Positions 40,901 to 49,400 of a DNA stretch of 64,000 bases are shown piece after piece. The notes under the pieces were generated by a model. That model worked only from the letters and a program-made list of their open reading frames with translations. It was not told the DNA's origin and made no database searches. The DNA is from a virus. The first letter of the stretch is position 1. Each line of letters opens with the position of its first letter. The stretch spans positions 1 to 64,000 of the IMG/VR virus record IMGVR_UViG_3300018877_000004. One strand, written 5' to 3'. The translations under genes and the position numbers were made by a program.

Positions 40901-43163
40901 GACGGGTATATCGTTCTTCGTCTATACCTTTGTCCTGTGCTAAAGCTTCTAAGGCTGCTAGCTGCTGCTTGGCCTGCGTCACGGCATTATCATTAGCTGC
41001 CTGAGTCTGCTGCACCTGTCTTTGAGCAGCAGCACGGCGATCGAGCAATGCTTCTTCTTCTTTGCGAATTGCAGCGAGTGCGTCAGCATCTTTAGGATCG
41101 ACGGCAAGTTTGCGTTTTTCAATTTGAGCAAGCATTGCATCAATTTGCTTTAGCTCATTGATCGCCCCGCCGCCCGCCTGGGTTTGTGTTCGTAAATCCA
41201 GCGATTGCTTTAGAACATCTTGAACTCGCTGCCCAAACTCTGCGGCGGCTTGCAATTGATCTTCTATTTGCTTCTCTGAGTTGGTTGGCAGTGCCAAGAA
41301 ATCATCAGGCAAGCCTACACTGGTATTCAAAAAAGTATTGAAATCATTAAAGCGATGCTTTAGGCCATCAATCCAGCTTGTTGGCGGCGGCTTGTCCGGG
41401 AAGATTCGCGCCATGTCGGGAACGTTCCGAGTGGTTTCGCTCAGCTTGAGCAAAGAATGATCAAGTGAGTCGATCGATTCCCGTACCTCTGCCCCGCCGT
41501 CCTTTGTAATGTCTAGAATTTCGTAGAACAGCGTCAACGCAACATAGGCAAGTCCGGCTTGTGCAGCGAGTTTGCCTATTTGTCCAACCGTCACAGAAAT
41601 TTGCTTGCCAAACAACTCCATCGCGATCGAACCTTTGCCCCCTTGTGAGATAAATCCTGCAAGCACGGTTCCCATTTTTCCGACAGCACCCGCACCGCGA
41701 AGCGCGGATGCGACTAAAATCGCGTCGATCGCGGTTCCGAATAAAGCTGCATTGTTTGCACCAAATTCAAGGGCTTTTGCAAGCGCTTCAATTGCAGGCG
41801 TACCGATGTCTAGAAGGTCTTTTCCTAATGCAACTGATACTTCACCCAAAGCATTGTTAAAGCGATTGACTGCTGCTGTACCTGAAGTCATTGCATCAGT
41901 TACACCTGACTGCGTGACTGATGCTAGGGCAGCAGCAAATTTAGGAATAAAGTCGGCTGAAGCAACGTCGCCTGCCGAAATTAATCCTTTAACTTCCCCC
42001 GATGTGACGCCAAGTGCTTGCGCTGCGGCATCTAGCGCACCGGGAATTCTTTCCGATAGCTGATTGAGTTCTTCGAGTTGAACCGTGCCACCCGATAAAC
42101 TTTGCCGCAGCGCCAAGAATAGGCCGGATGTTTCTTCGGCAGACAAGCCCATCACGGAGGCTGCTTGCGCAACATCGGTAAAAGTTTGACTGGTTTTGTC
42201 AGCATCAAACCCTGCTAAAGTCGCCGCTGCCGAAAACTGAGCAAAACCTTCACTAAGCGCCTTAAAATCCAGTCCGAGATCGTCGGCTGTTTGCCTGAGA
42301 AAATCAAGATCTTCTTTTGCTCCCCCTGCTGAGGTTGAGGTAAGTTCAAGACGATTGTTTAGGGATTCAAATTGCCGCGCTGCATTAAAGTTCTCTTCAA
42401 TTCCGCCGAACACTCCGTCAACAATATCGGAGATGTTCTTCCATTGATTGAAGAGGATCGCGGCGTCGCCCAGATCTTCCATTGCCGACTGAAAGGTTTC
42501 AGCTGCCCCAATGTATTTTTGAAGCTGCTGCCCAAACTGCCCAACTGAAACCCAAGCAGAGTCAATGCCCTTCTTGGCATCGCCTGCACCATTCGACAAT
42601 CGATCGAACGCCCTGCCCGCTCCTTCTGCAAGACTGGCGAATGGTGCGAATGCTGCACCTGCTGCTCTCAGAGAGCTAGCAATATCTTCAAGAAAATAGC
42701 TGACTAACTTGAGGTTGACTCTCAGTGTTTCGAGCGCACCGCTAAAAGCTACAATCGCACCTTGAGCGATCCCTTGAGCGATCGCCAGCGTCTTTAACCC
42801 TGTAGAGGCAAGACTCAAAACCTCTAGACTGCTAGAAACCTGTCCTAGCCCCAGCGAGGATAAAGCCTCTGCCTGAAAATCAGGGATCGGGAGTGCGGCA
42901 AGACCACCAATCCCGTTTTTTAGGTTTTCAACTAGCGAGGTGGTGAGCTTGAATTCATTGCCTAGCCGATGGGTATCGTCAACTAGTCCAATGATGGTTG
43001 AGCTTAGAACCTGTAACCCTGCACCGCTAAAGCTTTCGCCTGTAGAGATACCTTGGATTGCTTTGGCGACAAATTGGGCTTCTCGCGTTACTCCGCTTAG
43101 CTCTTTGCGTAGCGGGCTGGAGTCTGCGGATAAAACAAGATTGAGGGTTCCGAGACTTGCCAC
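37974..43163 (-). CDS. tail tape measure protein
   Basis: A 1729-residue protein with a tape-measure-type domain at roughly residues 250-440 (FESLNNRLELTSTSAGGAKE, then LGLDFKALSEGFAQFSAAAT and LMISAGDV-like ISAGDVASADFIPKF), hydrophobic segments near 530-570 and long coiled coils. The distal part repeats a ~113-residue unit (for example ARLEAIERANQQAEAAIDQ and ARLDAMESANRQAEAAIDQ, each followed by I..EEAT/EEAE and GELGELN-type ends). At the usual ~0.15 nm per residue the tail would be near 260 nm (inference). It starts with a GTG inside a hairpin. Confidence 0.9.
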   Translation of the reverse strand: MASLGTLNLVLSADSSPLRKELSGVTREAQFVAKAIQGISTGESFSGAGLQVLSSTIIGLVDDTHRLGNEFKLTTSLVENLKNGIGGLAALPIPDFQAEALSSLGLGQVSSSLEVLSLASTGLKTLAIAQGIAQGAIVAFSGALETLRVNLKLVSYFLEDIASSLRAAGAAFAPFASLAEGAGRAFDRLSNGAGDAKKGIDSAWVSVGQFGQQLQKYIGAAETFQSAMEDLGDAAILFNQWKNISDIVDGVFGGIEENFNAARQFESLNNRLELTSTSAGGAKEDLDFLRQTADDLGLDFKALSEGFAQFSAAATLAGFDADKTSQTFTDVAQAASVMGLSAEETSGLFLALRQSLSGGTVQLEELNQLSERIPGALDAAAQALGVTSGEVKGLISAGDVASADFIPKFAAALASVTQSGVTDAMTSGTAAVNRFNNALGEVSVALGKDLLDIGTPAIEALAKALEFGANNAALFGTAIDAILVASALRGAGAVGKMGTVLAGFISQGGKGSIAMELFGKQISVTVGQIGKLAAQAGLAYVALTLFYEILDITKDGGAEVRESIDSLDHSLLKLSETTRNVPDMARIFPDKPPPTSWIDGLKHRFNDFNTFLNTSVGLPDDFLALPTNSEKQIEDQLQAAAEFGQRVQDVLKQSLDLRTQTQAGGGAINELKQIDAMLAQIEKRKLAVDPKDADALAAIRKEEEALLDRRAAAQRQVQQTQAANDNAVTQAKQQLAALEALAQDKGIDEERYTRLKQQFEAALTQAEQEKAALDGLASTTTKVAENAVTDFQKSNHEIEASYNQRQAAIAESLAKNEITEEQSREQSLQAEQEYLQKRLELNQSLLEKLRTELEKNQQLKLRDPDDAILTADQEKQYAEQVKQLELETAQTRIQIAQNTREGKQQALEDELKGIEQANSEAEAAVRQSQSERTAAIRQQQLAGTVGEEEAAAKIAEIQRDSIAEQIDLERDKLAQLAELEAAGTIPAEEAAKRRLDIQSEISDLSLQQIEAELDARLEAERKAADEAKELRDSVNIDATRETTQVRVRQAGGEINEAEAAAEIAEITANATARQIELVEQRLGVVRRGSDEEKDLTRELADLQQQSAEQEIARQEQVKQARLEAIERANQQAEAAIDQGETAEITAIRELQAQRVISAEEAETRIAAMRQRTVALQIALTESEIEQVRQLRAEGVLSEEEAIERLSDLSGELGELNQQRVENEIDAQERLKQARLDAMESANRQAEAAIDQSQTTGVTAIKSLQAQRIISEEEATEEIAALQQEALDQQIAQTQEQIAEIQQLRSEGILSEEEATDRLIDLNGELGDLNEERIDAEIDSQERLRESRIKSLNEELDFKRKSAEADQGLNQIAIDSIKNENNLLSAQSSLLEAQSGLAEQRLQYALEDAETAGNSAQADQIRQQILSQQTVAQEKQFAIARQQLELKREQVALESQQRQIQADIAITEAEVALSTAAINGENQQVIAGLERILDLRRQQRKAVNDQNRAQERSLELEQQTLTTQQQQTREQQARQRAQSNNRNSGSGSGSGDQPGSGSGSSGGSRSSGSSFGSRSGLAPSRSLVSRESLVAAMGAGSMPANFSYGGIGGSRTQQAEWRTPEWSDGRSTPVQSPSAASTMAASRQLSPLQLQGLSQVGLQRNAQANRAAQPQTTGTLTASQFNSGINQLSQRIVQLANAPRAVTLQTPEPVRDYQRISSDLMSSRARAAGI

Positions 43164-43200
43164 AAAGTTTGCTTAAAGACTTCGTGGCTAGAATTCCTAC
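43159..43200 (-). promoter_or_regulatory. GTAGGAATTC + hairpin leader at tape measure start
   Basis: On the minus strand GTAGGAATTC (43200-43191) is followed by a 10-bp stem with one G-U pair, GCCACGAAGT / ACTTTGTGGC, and a 10-nt loop. Here the GTG start codon itself lies in the 3' arm, unlike the other copies, so the hairpin may instead hide the start. Confidence 0.45.
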
Positions 43201-43215
43201 CTAAAAGCGATCGAG

Positions 43216-43686
43216 CTAGGGCGCATCACCCAGCGTTAAGACAACCTTCCAATCCTGCTGCTCAAGCTCGTCAAACTTAAACGTTAGAGAACCGCGATCG
43301 CCACTTCCAATCTGAACGGTGTAAAAGTCTGATTTTGGTATGCCTTCAACCTCAAAAGGGAAGCTACAGGTAATTGGCACTCTGCCAGCTAGATGTGCTG
43401 CTACTTGCGGATCTTGCAATCCTCTTTGCTGTTCTTCGCTCAAGGTTTTCGCGGTCGCACTGCTTTCCTGAAGCGTTCCACTGCCTACGATTTCGCCCGA
43501 TGCATTTTTGACGACGACCTGCAATCCCACTTCGATATCGTCATAACCTGTTGGCGCAGTGCAGGGCTGTCCATCGTACCCCGGTGCAGCGCTAGGAAAG
43601 AATACCTGTCCACTCAGATGCTTAGATTGAGCAGCGCAGCCAGCCAAAAGAACCAAGGCAGCGATCGCAGATGCTTGAGCTTTCAT
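43216..43686 (-). CDS. phage-encoded lipoprotein (156 aa)
   Basis: The start MKAQASAIAALVLLAGC is a short signal peptide with lipobox LAGC. The mature part is a soluble beta-rich domain (LSGQVFFPSAAPGYDGQP, then VGLQVVVKNASGEIVGSGTL). It should be anchored in the cell envelope. A possible own promoter is TTGCAG (43741-43736) and CATACT (43716-43711), spacing 19. Lipoproteins next to tape measure genes in some other phages block incoming phage DNA by acting on that protein; the role here is inferred. Confidence 0.7.
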   Translation of the reverse strand: MKAQASAIAALVLLAGCAAQSKHLSGQVFFPSAAPGYDGQPCTAPTGYDDIEVGLQVVVKNASGEIVGSGTLQESSATAKTLSEEQQRGLQDPQVAAHLAGRVPITCSFPFEVEGIPKSDFYTVQIGSGDRGSLTFKFDELEQQDWKVVLTLGDAP

Positions 43687-43775
43687 GAGGAAGATAGGAT
43701 CGACCCCTTTAGTATGCTTGTCGCCAGATAAAATTCTGCAATCTTTGGCTGTGAAATTTTGATGAAAACAAGAGG

Positions 43776-44150
43776 CTACGAATTTATATACTTCTGATAC
43801 GCCGCAGCATACACCTCTTGGATGTCAAATTCTTGTTGCGCTACAACCGTCCAAGGCCGTCCTGCCACTCGCGTTCCGTCGCGACGTGTAAAACCTTCGT
43901 GGACGTAGGCGGTGTATGCGACATTCCAACTATACGCAGCTTCAAAAGGATTATTGAAGACCATCAGTTGACTCGATCGCAGTTGTCCCGTGTCCACAAT
44001 GTCTCGCGTGTCATCCCATCCCGCCCACGATCGAGGCTCTGAGATTACGCGAGTCATAGCAGCGCCAAACTGAAAAGCAGTCTCAACAAATGCCTGCTCT
44101 GCCGCTCTATTGATCTCGGTGATATTTAGGCTGAGTTTATAGCTGCTCAT
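43776..44150 (-). CDS. tail completion protein, HK97 gp10-like
   Basis: The pattern DTRDIVDTGQLRSSQLMVFN, then YTAYVHEGFTRRDGTRVAGR with PW, resembles HK97 gp10/Mu gpG-type completion proteins (TG-LR-S ... YA-YVHEG ... GRPW). Located beside tail chaperones and tube protein. Joins head and tail. Confidence 0.65.
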   Translation of the reverse strand: MSSYKLSLNITEINRAAEQAFVETAFQFGAAMTRVISEPRSWAGWDDTRDIVDTGQLRSSQLMVFNNPFEAAYSWNVAYTAYVHEGFTRRDGTRVAGRPWTVVAQQEFDIQEVYAAAYQKYINS

Positions 44151-44533
44151 GGTGCTGCGGCTCGAATTAGTTTCATATCGATTTCAGCGATCGCCCAACT
44201 CGGAATGCGTTGTTCATTGGCTAAATCCAGCCAAATTTGAGCAACTTTGGGATCAATGATCGATCGGGCTTCTTCGCTGTAAAGAACGGCGGCGTAGGGG
44301 TTGAACATTTCTGAGTCAATGTCTTTGACACCCTTACTAGCAGCAACCATTTGCCCAACAGAAGCGATCGGAATGGCGGCACGGTTGGCAGCTTCAAAGT
44401 CACGACGATCGAGTACATTCAAAGCATCCTCAACCTCAATCAGCGAACAATCCCCAAACCTCTCTTCGCCAAAGCGTTTCTCACTGGGATATGCCAGCTT
44501 CAACCGCCAATAAATCTCTGTCCAATCTATTTC
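44147..44533 (-). CDS. tail assembly chaperone, frameshifted 'T' part
   Basis: The open frame begins at the slip site with EIDWTEIYWRLKLAYPSEK. No convincing independent start exists; a TTG at 44503 is weak. It is -1 relative to the upstream chaperone gene, whose last codons are A AAA AAG. Frameshifting would add these ~128 residues to the first protein, giving a ~261-residue fusion, as in lambda gpG/gpGT, where the fusion helps load the tape measure. Confidence 0.6.
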   Translation of the reverse strand, partial: EIDWTEIYWRLKLAYPSEKRFGEERFGDCSLIEVEDALNVLDRRDFEAANRAAIPIASVGQMVAASKGVKDIDSEMFNPYAAVLYSEEARSIIDPKVAQIWLDLANEQRIPSWAIAEIDMKLIRAAAP

Positions 44534-44931
44534 TTTTTTTTAGCAGGCTGATTTTCGGCTTCTAGTTCTTCAGGTGATTTGTGCCGTCTGTGTTCAGCCA
44601 TAAAAAACTCGTATAGAGAATCCAGCATTTCCATATCTGGTTCAATTTCTACCGCTTCTCCGTCCACTACTACAGGCCAAACGGAGGCTTGAGTTTTTGC
44701 GAGATCCCAGTTGCGATCGAGTCTGGACTGAAACAGGATCGTGACTACACGCTGCTTTAGTACCAAATCTGCTTGCAATTGTGTCAGGTCTTTAAATTCG
44801 GCCTCAGATTCAGCAGCAAAATCGCGCATGGCGTGTTCTTCGGCTACGGTCAAACTGCCTCGCTTCCGAATTGTGAACCCACCCACCTCGACAGTTTCAA
44901 CGGGCTTAAGCGTTTTGTAGGGCAGGGGCAT
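44527..44931 (-). CDS. tail assembly chaperone 'G' part
   Basis: A 134-residue, acidic and helical protein (GSLTVAEEHAMRDFAAESEA, then LYEFFMAEHRRHKSPEELE) ending in PAKKKK. Its position between tube protein and tape measure, and its slippery 3' end, are those of tail assembly chaperones. It needs a -1 shift to make the longer form. Confidence 0.7.
   Translation of the reverse strand: MPLPYKTLKPVETVEVGGFTIRKRGSLTVAEEHAMRDFAAESEAEFKDLTQLQADLVLKQRVVTILFQSRLDRNWDLAKTQASVWPVVVDGEAVEIEPDMEMLDSLYEFFMAEHRRHKSPEELEAENQPAKKKK
44533..44539 (-). promoter_or_regulatory. -1 ribosomal frameshift heptamer A AAA AAG
   Basis: Near the end of the chaperone gene the mRNA reads GCT AAA AAA AAG AAA TAG. The heptamer A AAA AAG in the zero frame is the best-known bacterial -1 slippery sequence; after slipping, the ribosome reads GAA ATA GAT into the open downstream frame. 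The zero-frame stop is only two codons further. Confidence 0.7.
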
Positions 44932-45130
44932 AGGGGAGAAAAATCTTGTAAGTTGGGCTTTCTGTGACGCGAGGAAGCTGTACGGTGTAGCGATCGTTGG
45001 TGTCGAGGTCTACCAGGTCACGATTTCCTGTTTGACTGCTATCAGTCATATAGATCGCGACCTGGATACCATCGGGCTGCAACGTACACCCACAGCAAAA
45101 AACACCACGCGACTGCAATGAGCGAATCAT
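44906..45130 (-). CDS. hypothetical small protein (74 aa)
   Basis: Starts with an ATG after AAGG. Two close cysteines (FCCGC) may bind metal. It overlaps the chaperone start. Function unknown. Confidence 0.5.
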   Translation of the reverse strand: MIRSLQSRGVFCCGCTLQPDGIQVAIYMTDSSQTGNRDLVDLDTNDRYTVQLPRVTESPTYKIFLPYAPALQNA

Positions 45131-45132
45131 CC

Positions 45133-45831
45133 TTAGACGATCGCCGTTGGGTTAACCATTGACGGCTTACCGTTGAAGGCGGCGTCAATATTTCCGGTGA
45201 TGATGCCATCTGCCGGGGCGGATAGCGGCATTGAGGTAATCGACCCTGTACCCTTGTAGACTTTGCCCTTGCTGTAAACAGTCGGGCGAGGATTGGGCAA
45301 CTGCATCCAGAAATAAAGTTGCTGGTAGCCCTCATTAAACCAATGCTCAGCGGTGGCGTAGCCTGCATCGAGAGGCGACCAGTTGCCTTGCATGTTTAAC
45401 CCGATCGAAATCGTTGTGGTGCGCCCGGACTCGTAGGCATCGTCATCAAACGTCACGGTTGTTACTCGGTTACCAGAACGATCAAGGTCGGCAGTGGTAC
45501 GAGCGCGAAGCTTGAGCGGATATTCGACCGTCGAACCTGCCACGATCGCTTCTGGTAGCGGCTTGACTGATAGTGATGTATCTCCGGCATCAGCATCCGC
45601 GTCAAGCTGTACTAGAACCTCATAACCCAGCGCACTAACGGCGTTAATGTAGCTGTCTTTGGGTACAAAGCTGTCCGCAGGCAGTGCAGGCGTAACCGTG
45701 ATGGTGGTTGCCCCTTTTGCCGCTGCCGATGCCGTTGCAGTAAATTCAGTCGGCTCTGTTTCGATACCATCGGGAAGCGCAGCGAGCCACAGTTCTACGC
45801 CTTTACCTGTGAAGAAAGGGGTCTTTGCCAT
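45133..45831 (-). CDS. major tail tube protein
   Basis: A beta-rich 232-residue protein just before the chaperone and tape measure genes. Repetitive Thr/Ala/Val segments (KGATTITVTPALPA, GDTSLSVKPLPEAI) fit tube folds, and the layout (terminator, tube, chaperones, tape measure) is standard. No second sheath protein was found, so a non-contractile tail is likely. Confidence 0.75.
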   Translation of the reverse strand: MAKTPFFTGKGVELWLAALPDGIETEPTEFTATASAAAKGATTITVTPALPADSFVPKDSYINAVSALGYEVLVQLDADADAGDTSLSVKPLPEAIVAGSTVEYPLKLRARTTADLDRSGNRVTTVTFDDDAYESGRTTTISIGLNMQGNWSPLDAGYATAEHWFNEGYQQLYFWMQLPNPRPTVYSKGKVYKGTGSITSMPLSAPADGIITGNIDAAFNGKPSMVNPTAIV

Positions 45832-45871
45832 TGCAGAGTCTTTAGAATTAGTTCTGCGGGCAGTGTTCCTA
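45832..45871 (-). promoter_or_regulatory. TAGGAAC + hairpin leader before tail tube gene
   Basis: On the minus strand TAGGAAC (45871-45865) is followed by GCAGA, a 15-nt loop, TCTGC and A, then ATG. Skipping the hairpin puts AGGA about 10 nt from the start codon. Confidence 0.45.
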
Positions 45872-46303
45872 TGCTTCTCTCAGCAGAGTTTGAGTAAGAA
45901 CCATCGATAAAATTTCGATATTGCCAAGCTCTACGATCGGGATCTGACGCCGAACGCTGCCACCTTGCAGTGACCATCCAGGCAGCGTGATCATCGTCTC
46001 CAGGATTTTTGATAATGCGCCCAGCGTGTTCTGCTCAGCACTCCACTGTTTCAACAAAATCTGAACCGTGTAAGTTTCCTCGAAAGCATTGCCCATCAAG
46101 GGACGCAGCGGCACATCAGGGCGGAACACAAGCACACACTCTAACCCCTCTGCTTTAGTTCCAACGATTGGGCTGGTGTCGGTTCCCATGCTCAGCACGA
46201 TCGCAGGCGTGGTCTGCCCGTTTGGGAAAACATAGATCCCCAGTTCATCACTCAGCGCTGTCTCGATCGCTGTCCTCAGTCCGATCAGATCCACCTCTTC
46301 CAT
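45869..46303 (-). CDS. tail terminator-like protein (144 aa)
   Basis: Alpha/beta protein (LRTAIETALSDELGIYVFPN, then TYTVQILLKQWSAEQN) just before the tail tube gene in transcription order, the normal position of lambda gpU-type tail terminators. The ATG giving MEEVDLIGL is preferred. Confidence 0.6.
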   Translation of the reverse strand: MEEVDLIGLRTAIETALSDELGIYVFPNGQTTPAIVLSMGTDTSPIVGTKAEGLECVLVFRPDVPLRPLMGNAFEETYTVQILLKQWSAEQNTLGALSKILETMITLPGWSLQGGSVRRQIPIVELGNIEILSMVLTQTLLREA

Positions 46304-46493
46304 CACCAAGCCTCATAATAATTAGGGATATTGGGCGATCGTCCGCACTGTACTCGATGATTTCTGCTCTGGTTGCCGTCGCCTTGGTAGCAGGTAGCCC
46401 GTCTGCGCCTTCATACCGGACGATCGCATACTTCCCGCCATTGGGTAGCGGATCTTTTTCGGTTGCTTCAATCCGTTCGGTGGTGTCATCCAT
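46248..46493 (-). CDS. hypothetical head-tail connector-region protein (81 aa)
   Basis: An acidic N-terminus and beta strand (GGKYAIVRYEGADGLPATK) with an acidic tail. Overlaps the MuF gene's stop and the tail terminator-like start. Function unknown. Confidence 0.5.
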   Translation of the reverse strand: MDDTTERIEATEKDPLPNGGKYAIVRYEGADGLPATKATATRAEIIEYSADDRPISLIIMRLGDGRGGSDRTEDSDRDSAE

Positions 46494-49400
46494 TCGGGTT
46501 GCCTGCGTTCTCGATGTCTTTCAGAATTCGTCTGCGTCTTGCTTCCAGTCGATCGACTGCAATCCCTCGCTTTTGTCCGCGTTCTCTTGCTTCAATTCGC
46601 TTTTGAATTTCTAAATTAACTTCTGATAGTTCACCCTGAAGTGCTGCTAATCGTGCGATTTGGGCTTGCGCCCGATCGACCTCACCCTGTCGTCTGCGCA
46701 GGCGATCGTCTTCTTCTGCCGTCACTCTTGCCGCAACGTCAATCTGAGGGATCTGCAAGAATTCTCGCAACTGCTGATTGTATTGCTCTAGCTGCGATCG
46801 CAAGTCTGTCACGCTCAGGGCGCGACCATCCACCTCATAAATTAGCGCTGCCCCTTGATCGCGTTCACTACGCTGCTGGAGTGCCGTGGCAATGGCAAGC
46901 GCATCTTCAATCTCACGAGCGATCGCTGCTTTGGTCTGTGCTGTTTCCTCAGCAAAGCCATCACGAGCGCGTCGGTACAGTTCAGACTGATCAATGATTT
47001 GGCGCGGGTCAACATTCTCATCAGTTAGAAGCAGGTTGGCAAAGTCTTGGTTGAACTCTGCCAAATCTTCGATCAACTGATTGCCCGATCGCGCTACATC
47101 GATCGCTCGAATCCGCTCTGGCGTCTTCAAAAGCTGTTGAATCTGGCGATCGCTTAACCTGCCCTCATCCGCCAACTCATCGCGCAACTGCTGCCACTGA
47201 GCGATTTGGGCAGCGGCTTGAGCGGTCGTAGCCTGTGCAAGCTGATCCGGGTAGTCAAGCTGCTTTTGAATCGACTGGATGCGCCCGTTTACCTGTCCGA
47301 CTAGCTTTGCTACTTCGTTGGCGGCAGACTGTAAGCGCTCGTTTGGCGTCTTCCCCGGCTGGCGCTCCAAGACGATCGCCAAATCTGAAGGCATCGCCCC
47401 TTCTTCCCAGTTGCGACTATCCAGCAGCCACGCGACTGATCCGGGACGGAGAGAGGCAAGGATCTGTAGGTTGGTGCGAACGGTTTCGACATCGCGGCTA
47501 ACGATCGCTTGCAGGTTGTTAATCGCTGATTGCCGCTGAGTGCTGTAGTTGTCGGATAGCTGCTGTGTGGTGTTAGCACGAACCGCAAGCTGTGAACTCA
47601 ATTCAGCGCGTAACTGTCGATACTGCTCAACCCGTTGCGGTAGCTTGCCTTGAGCGTTGCGGGTGCGCCTAATTGCACTGTATCGATCGCGCTGTTCTGT
47701 GGTTAAATCCTGAGTTTTGGTAGGCAGTCCATTCAGGCGTTGCAGCAGATCGTCTAGTTTGTCACGACTAGAATCGAGTCGCGCTGTCAAAATCTCCAGT
47801 GATTCTGCCGCCTGCGATACTTGTCGAATGCGCGGTTCTAAATCTTGGCGGTGCAAGTCTGTCACGCCCACGCCTGTAGACTGTGAGTTCACTGCTGCCC
47901 GCAATCGCTGCAAATCTCGCAACGCCTGCGATTTTTCACTCGATCGCGGCAAGTCCAGTAACTCTTTTTCTGCGGCTTCTAAATCCTGCTTTAAGCCTGT
48001 GATCGATCGTTCTACATCCCGCCGTTCTCCCTCTGTCTGCAAGGATTCGCGGCGAGTGCTGAGGTCGTTTAATGTCCGCTGTAATTCTGCGCTGTTGGTT
48101 CGCAGCTTCATTGCGGTCTGCTCAATGTTCTCGATCGCCTGTAGCTGCTTTGACGCTTGCTTGAGTTGCGCCTTAGCCGCTCGAATCTGCTGCGGTACGG
48201 TCGAGAAGTAGGGCGGATTGAGTGGATTAAGTAGCTGTGCCGCCCGCTGCTCGATCGCTTCGATTTGCGCTTCGACTCGGTTGATCGCCTCCTCTTGGAT
48301 GCGAATTTCCTGAGACGCTTGTTCCTGCTGCACCGCTGTGCGTGGCAAATCCACTCGATCGAGTGCCTGCTGAATTTTCTTGGTGCTGCGTTGCGCTGTC
48401 GCGAGTTCGTTAGCCTGCTCTCGCTGGGTGCGAATACGATCGGCAAGTGTGGCGTTGGCACTGCGCAAGTTTTCAACAATTTGCGGGCTGCGTGTATCCG
48501 GTTGTTGTGGCTCAGCGGATTGAGGTTGAAGGACACCTTTGCGAGGATGGCGATAGTCAAAGATGCGGGCGATCGCTTCGTAGCGGGCGGGCGCAAATTT
48601 CTTTAGATAGTCAGGATTTAAGAAGAACTCTTTCACCGATTCAGCAAAGTCGCGATCGGGTCGGTTCTGATACGCCATGCGCGTCTCTTGCATGGCACGG
48701 GCGTATTCAGAGCGCTCAGGTGGCGTCAGTTGTCCAAACTGCTGATACGCCCTCAGATAGCCAGCTTGCAGCAGCAGATCGTCAATCTTGGCACGTCCTC
48801 CGTAGAGCACGATCGCCCCTTCGTCGAAGGTGACCATGCCATTGACTTTAGGCGTGTTCAGCTTCAGCTTTTTGCGCCAATACTGCTCTGAAGCGTTGCG
48901 CTGTCGAGTGATATAAATGTCGCCACTGCCAAGCGCATTCTCAGGCAAGTCAAGTTCTGCCACCTTGCGCAATAGGTCAAGGGTGGGGCTGTTTTCTCCT
49001 AGTTTGGGGACGTACCAATCGACGCCCTTAAATCGAAAACGATCGAACTGTTCAGCGTCTTTTGCGCCTGGCGGTGTTGCTTCTGCTGTCTCGATCGTGC
49101 CTTGCAACTGCTCGAAAACTGCCTTGCGATAGGCTGCACCTTTCGCCTGTGCAGGCATATCCTGTCGCTTGATTTCATCGATCGCTTGCCGCAGTCGAAA
49201 CTCTGCCAGTCGTGAGGCTCCCCGATCAATCGATCGGGCTTGTTTGTAGAGGTTCCGGGCGATCTTCGTCTCTAGTGCCTGTCGTTCAACGGGTGTCAAT
49301 GGCGCAAGCTCTACGCCTGCTGGCAGCGCCAATCGCGGTAGCTCACCCCGCAGTAGTCCTTTAACGGGTTGTGCTTCAGGTAGTGCCAGCAATGGCTCAT

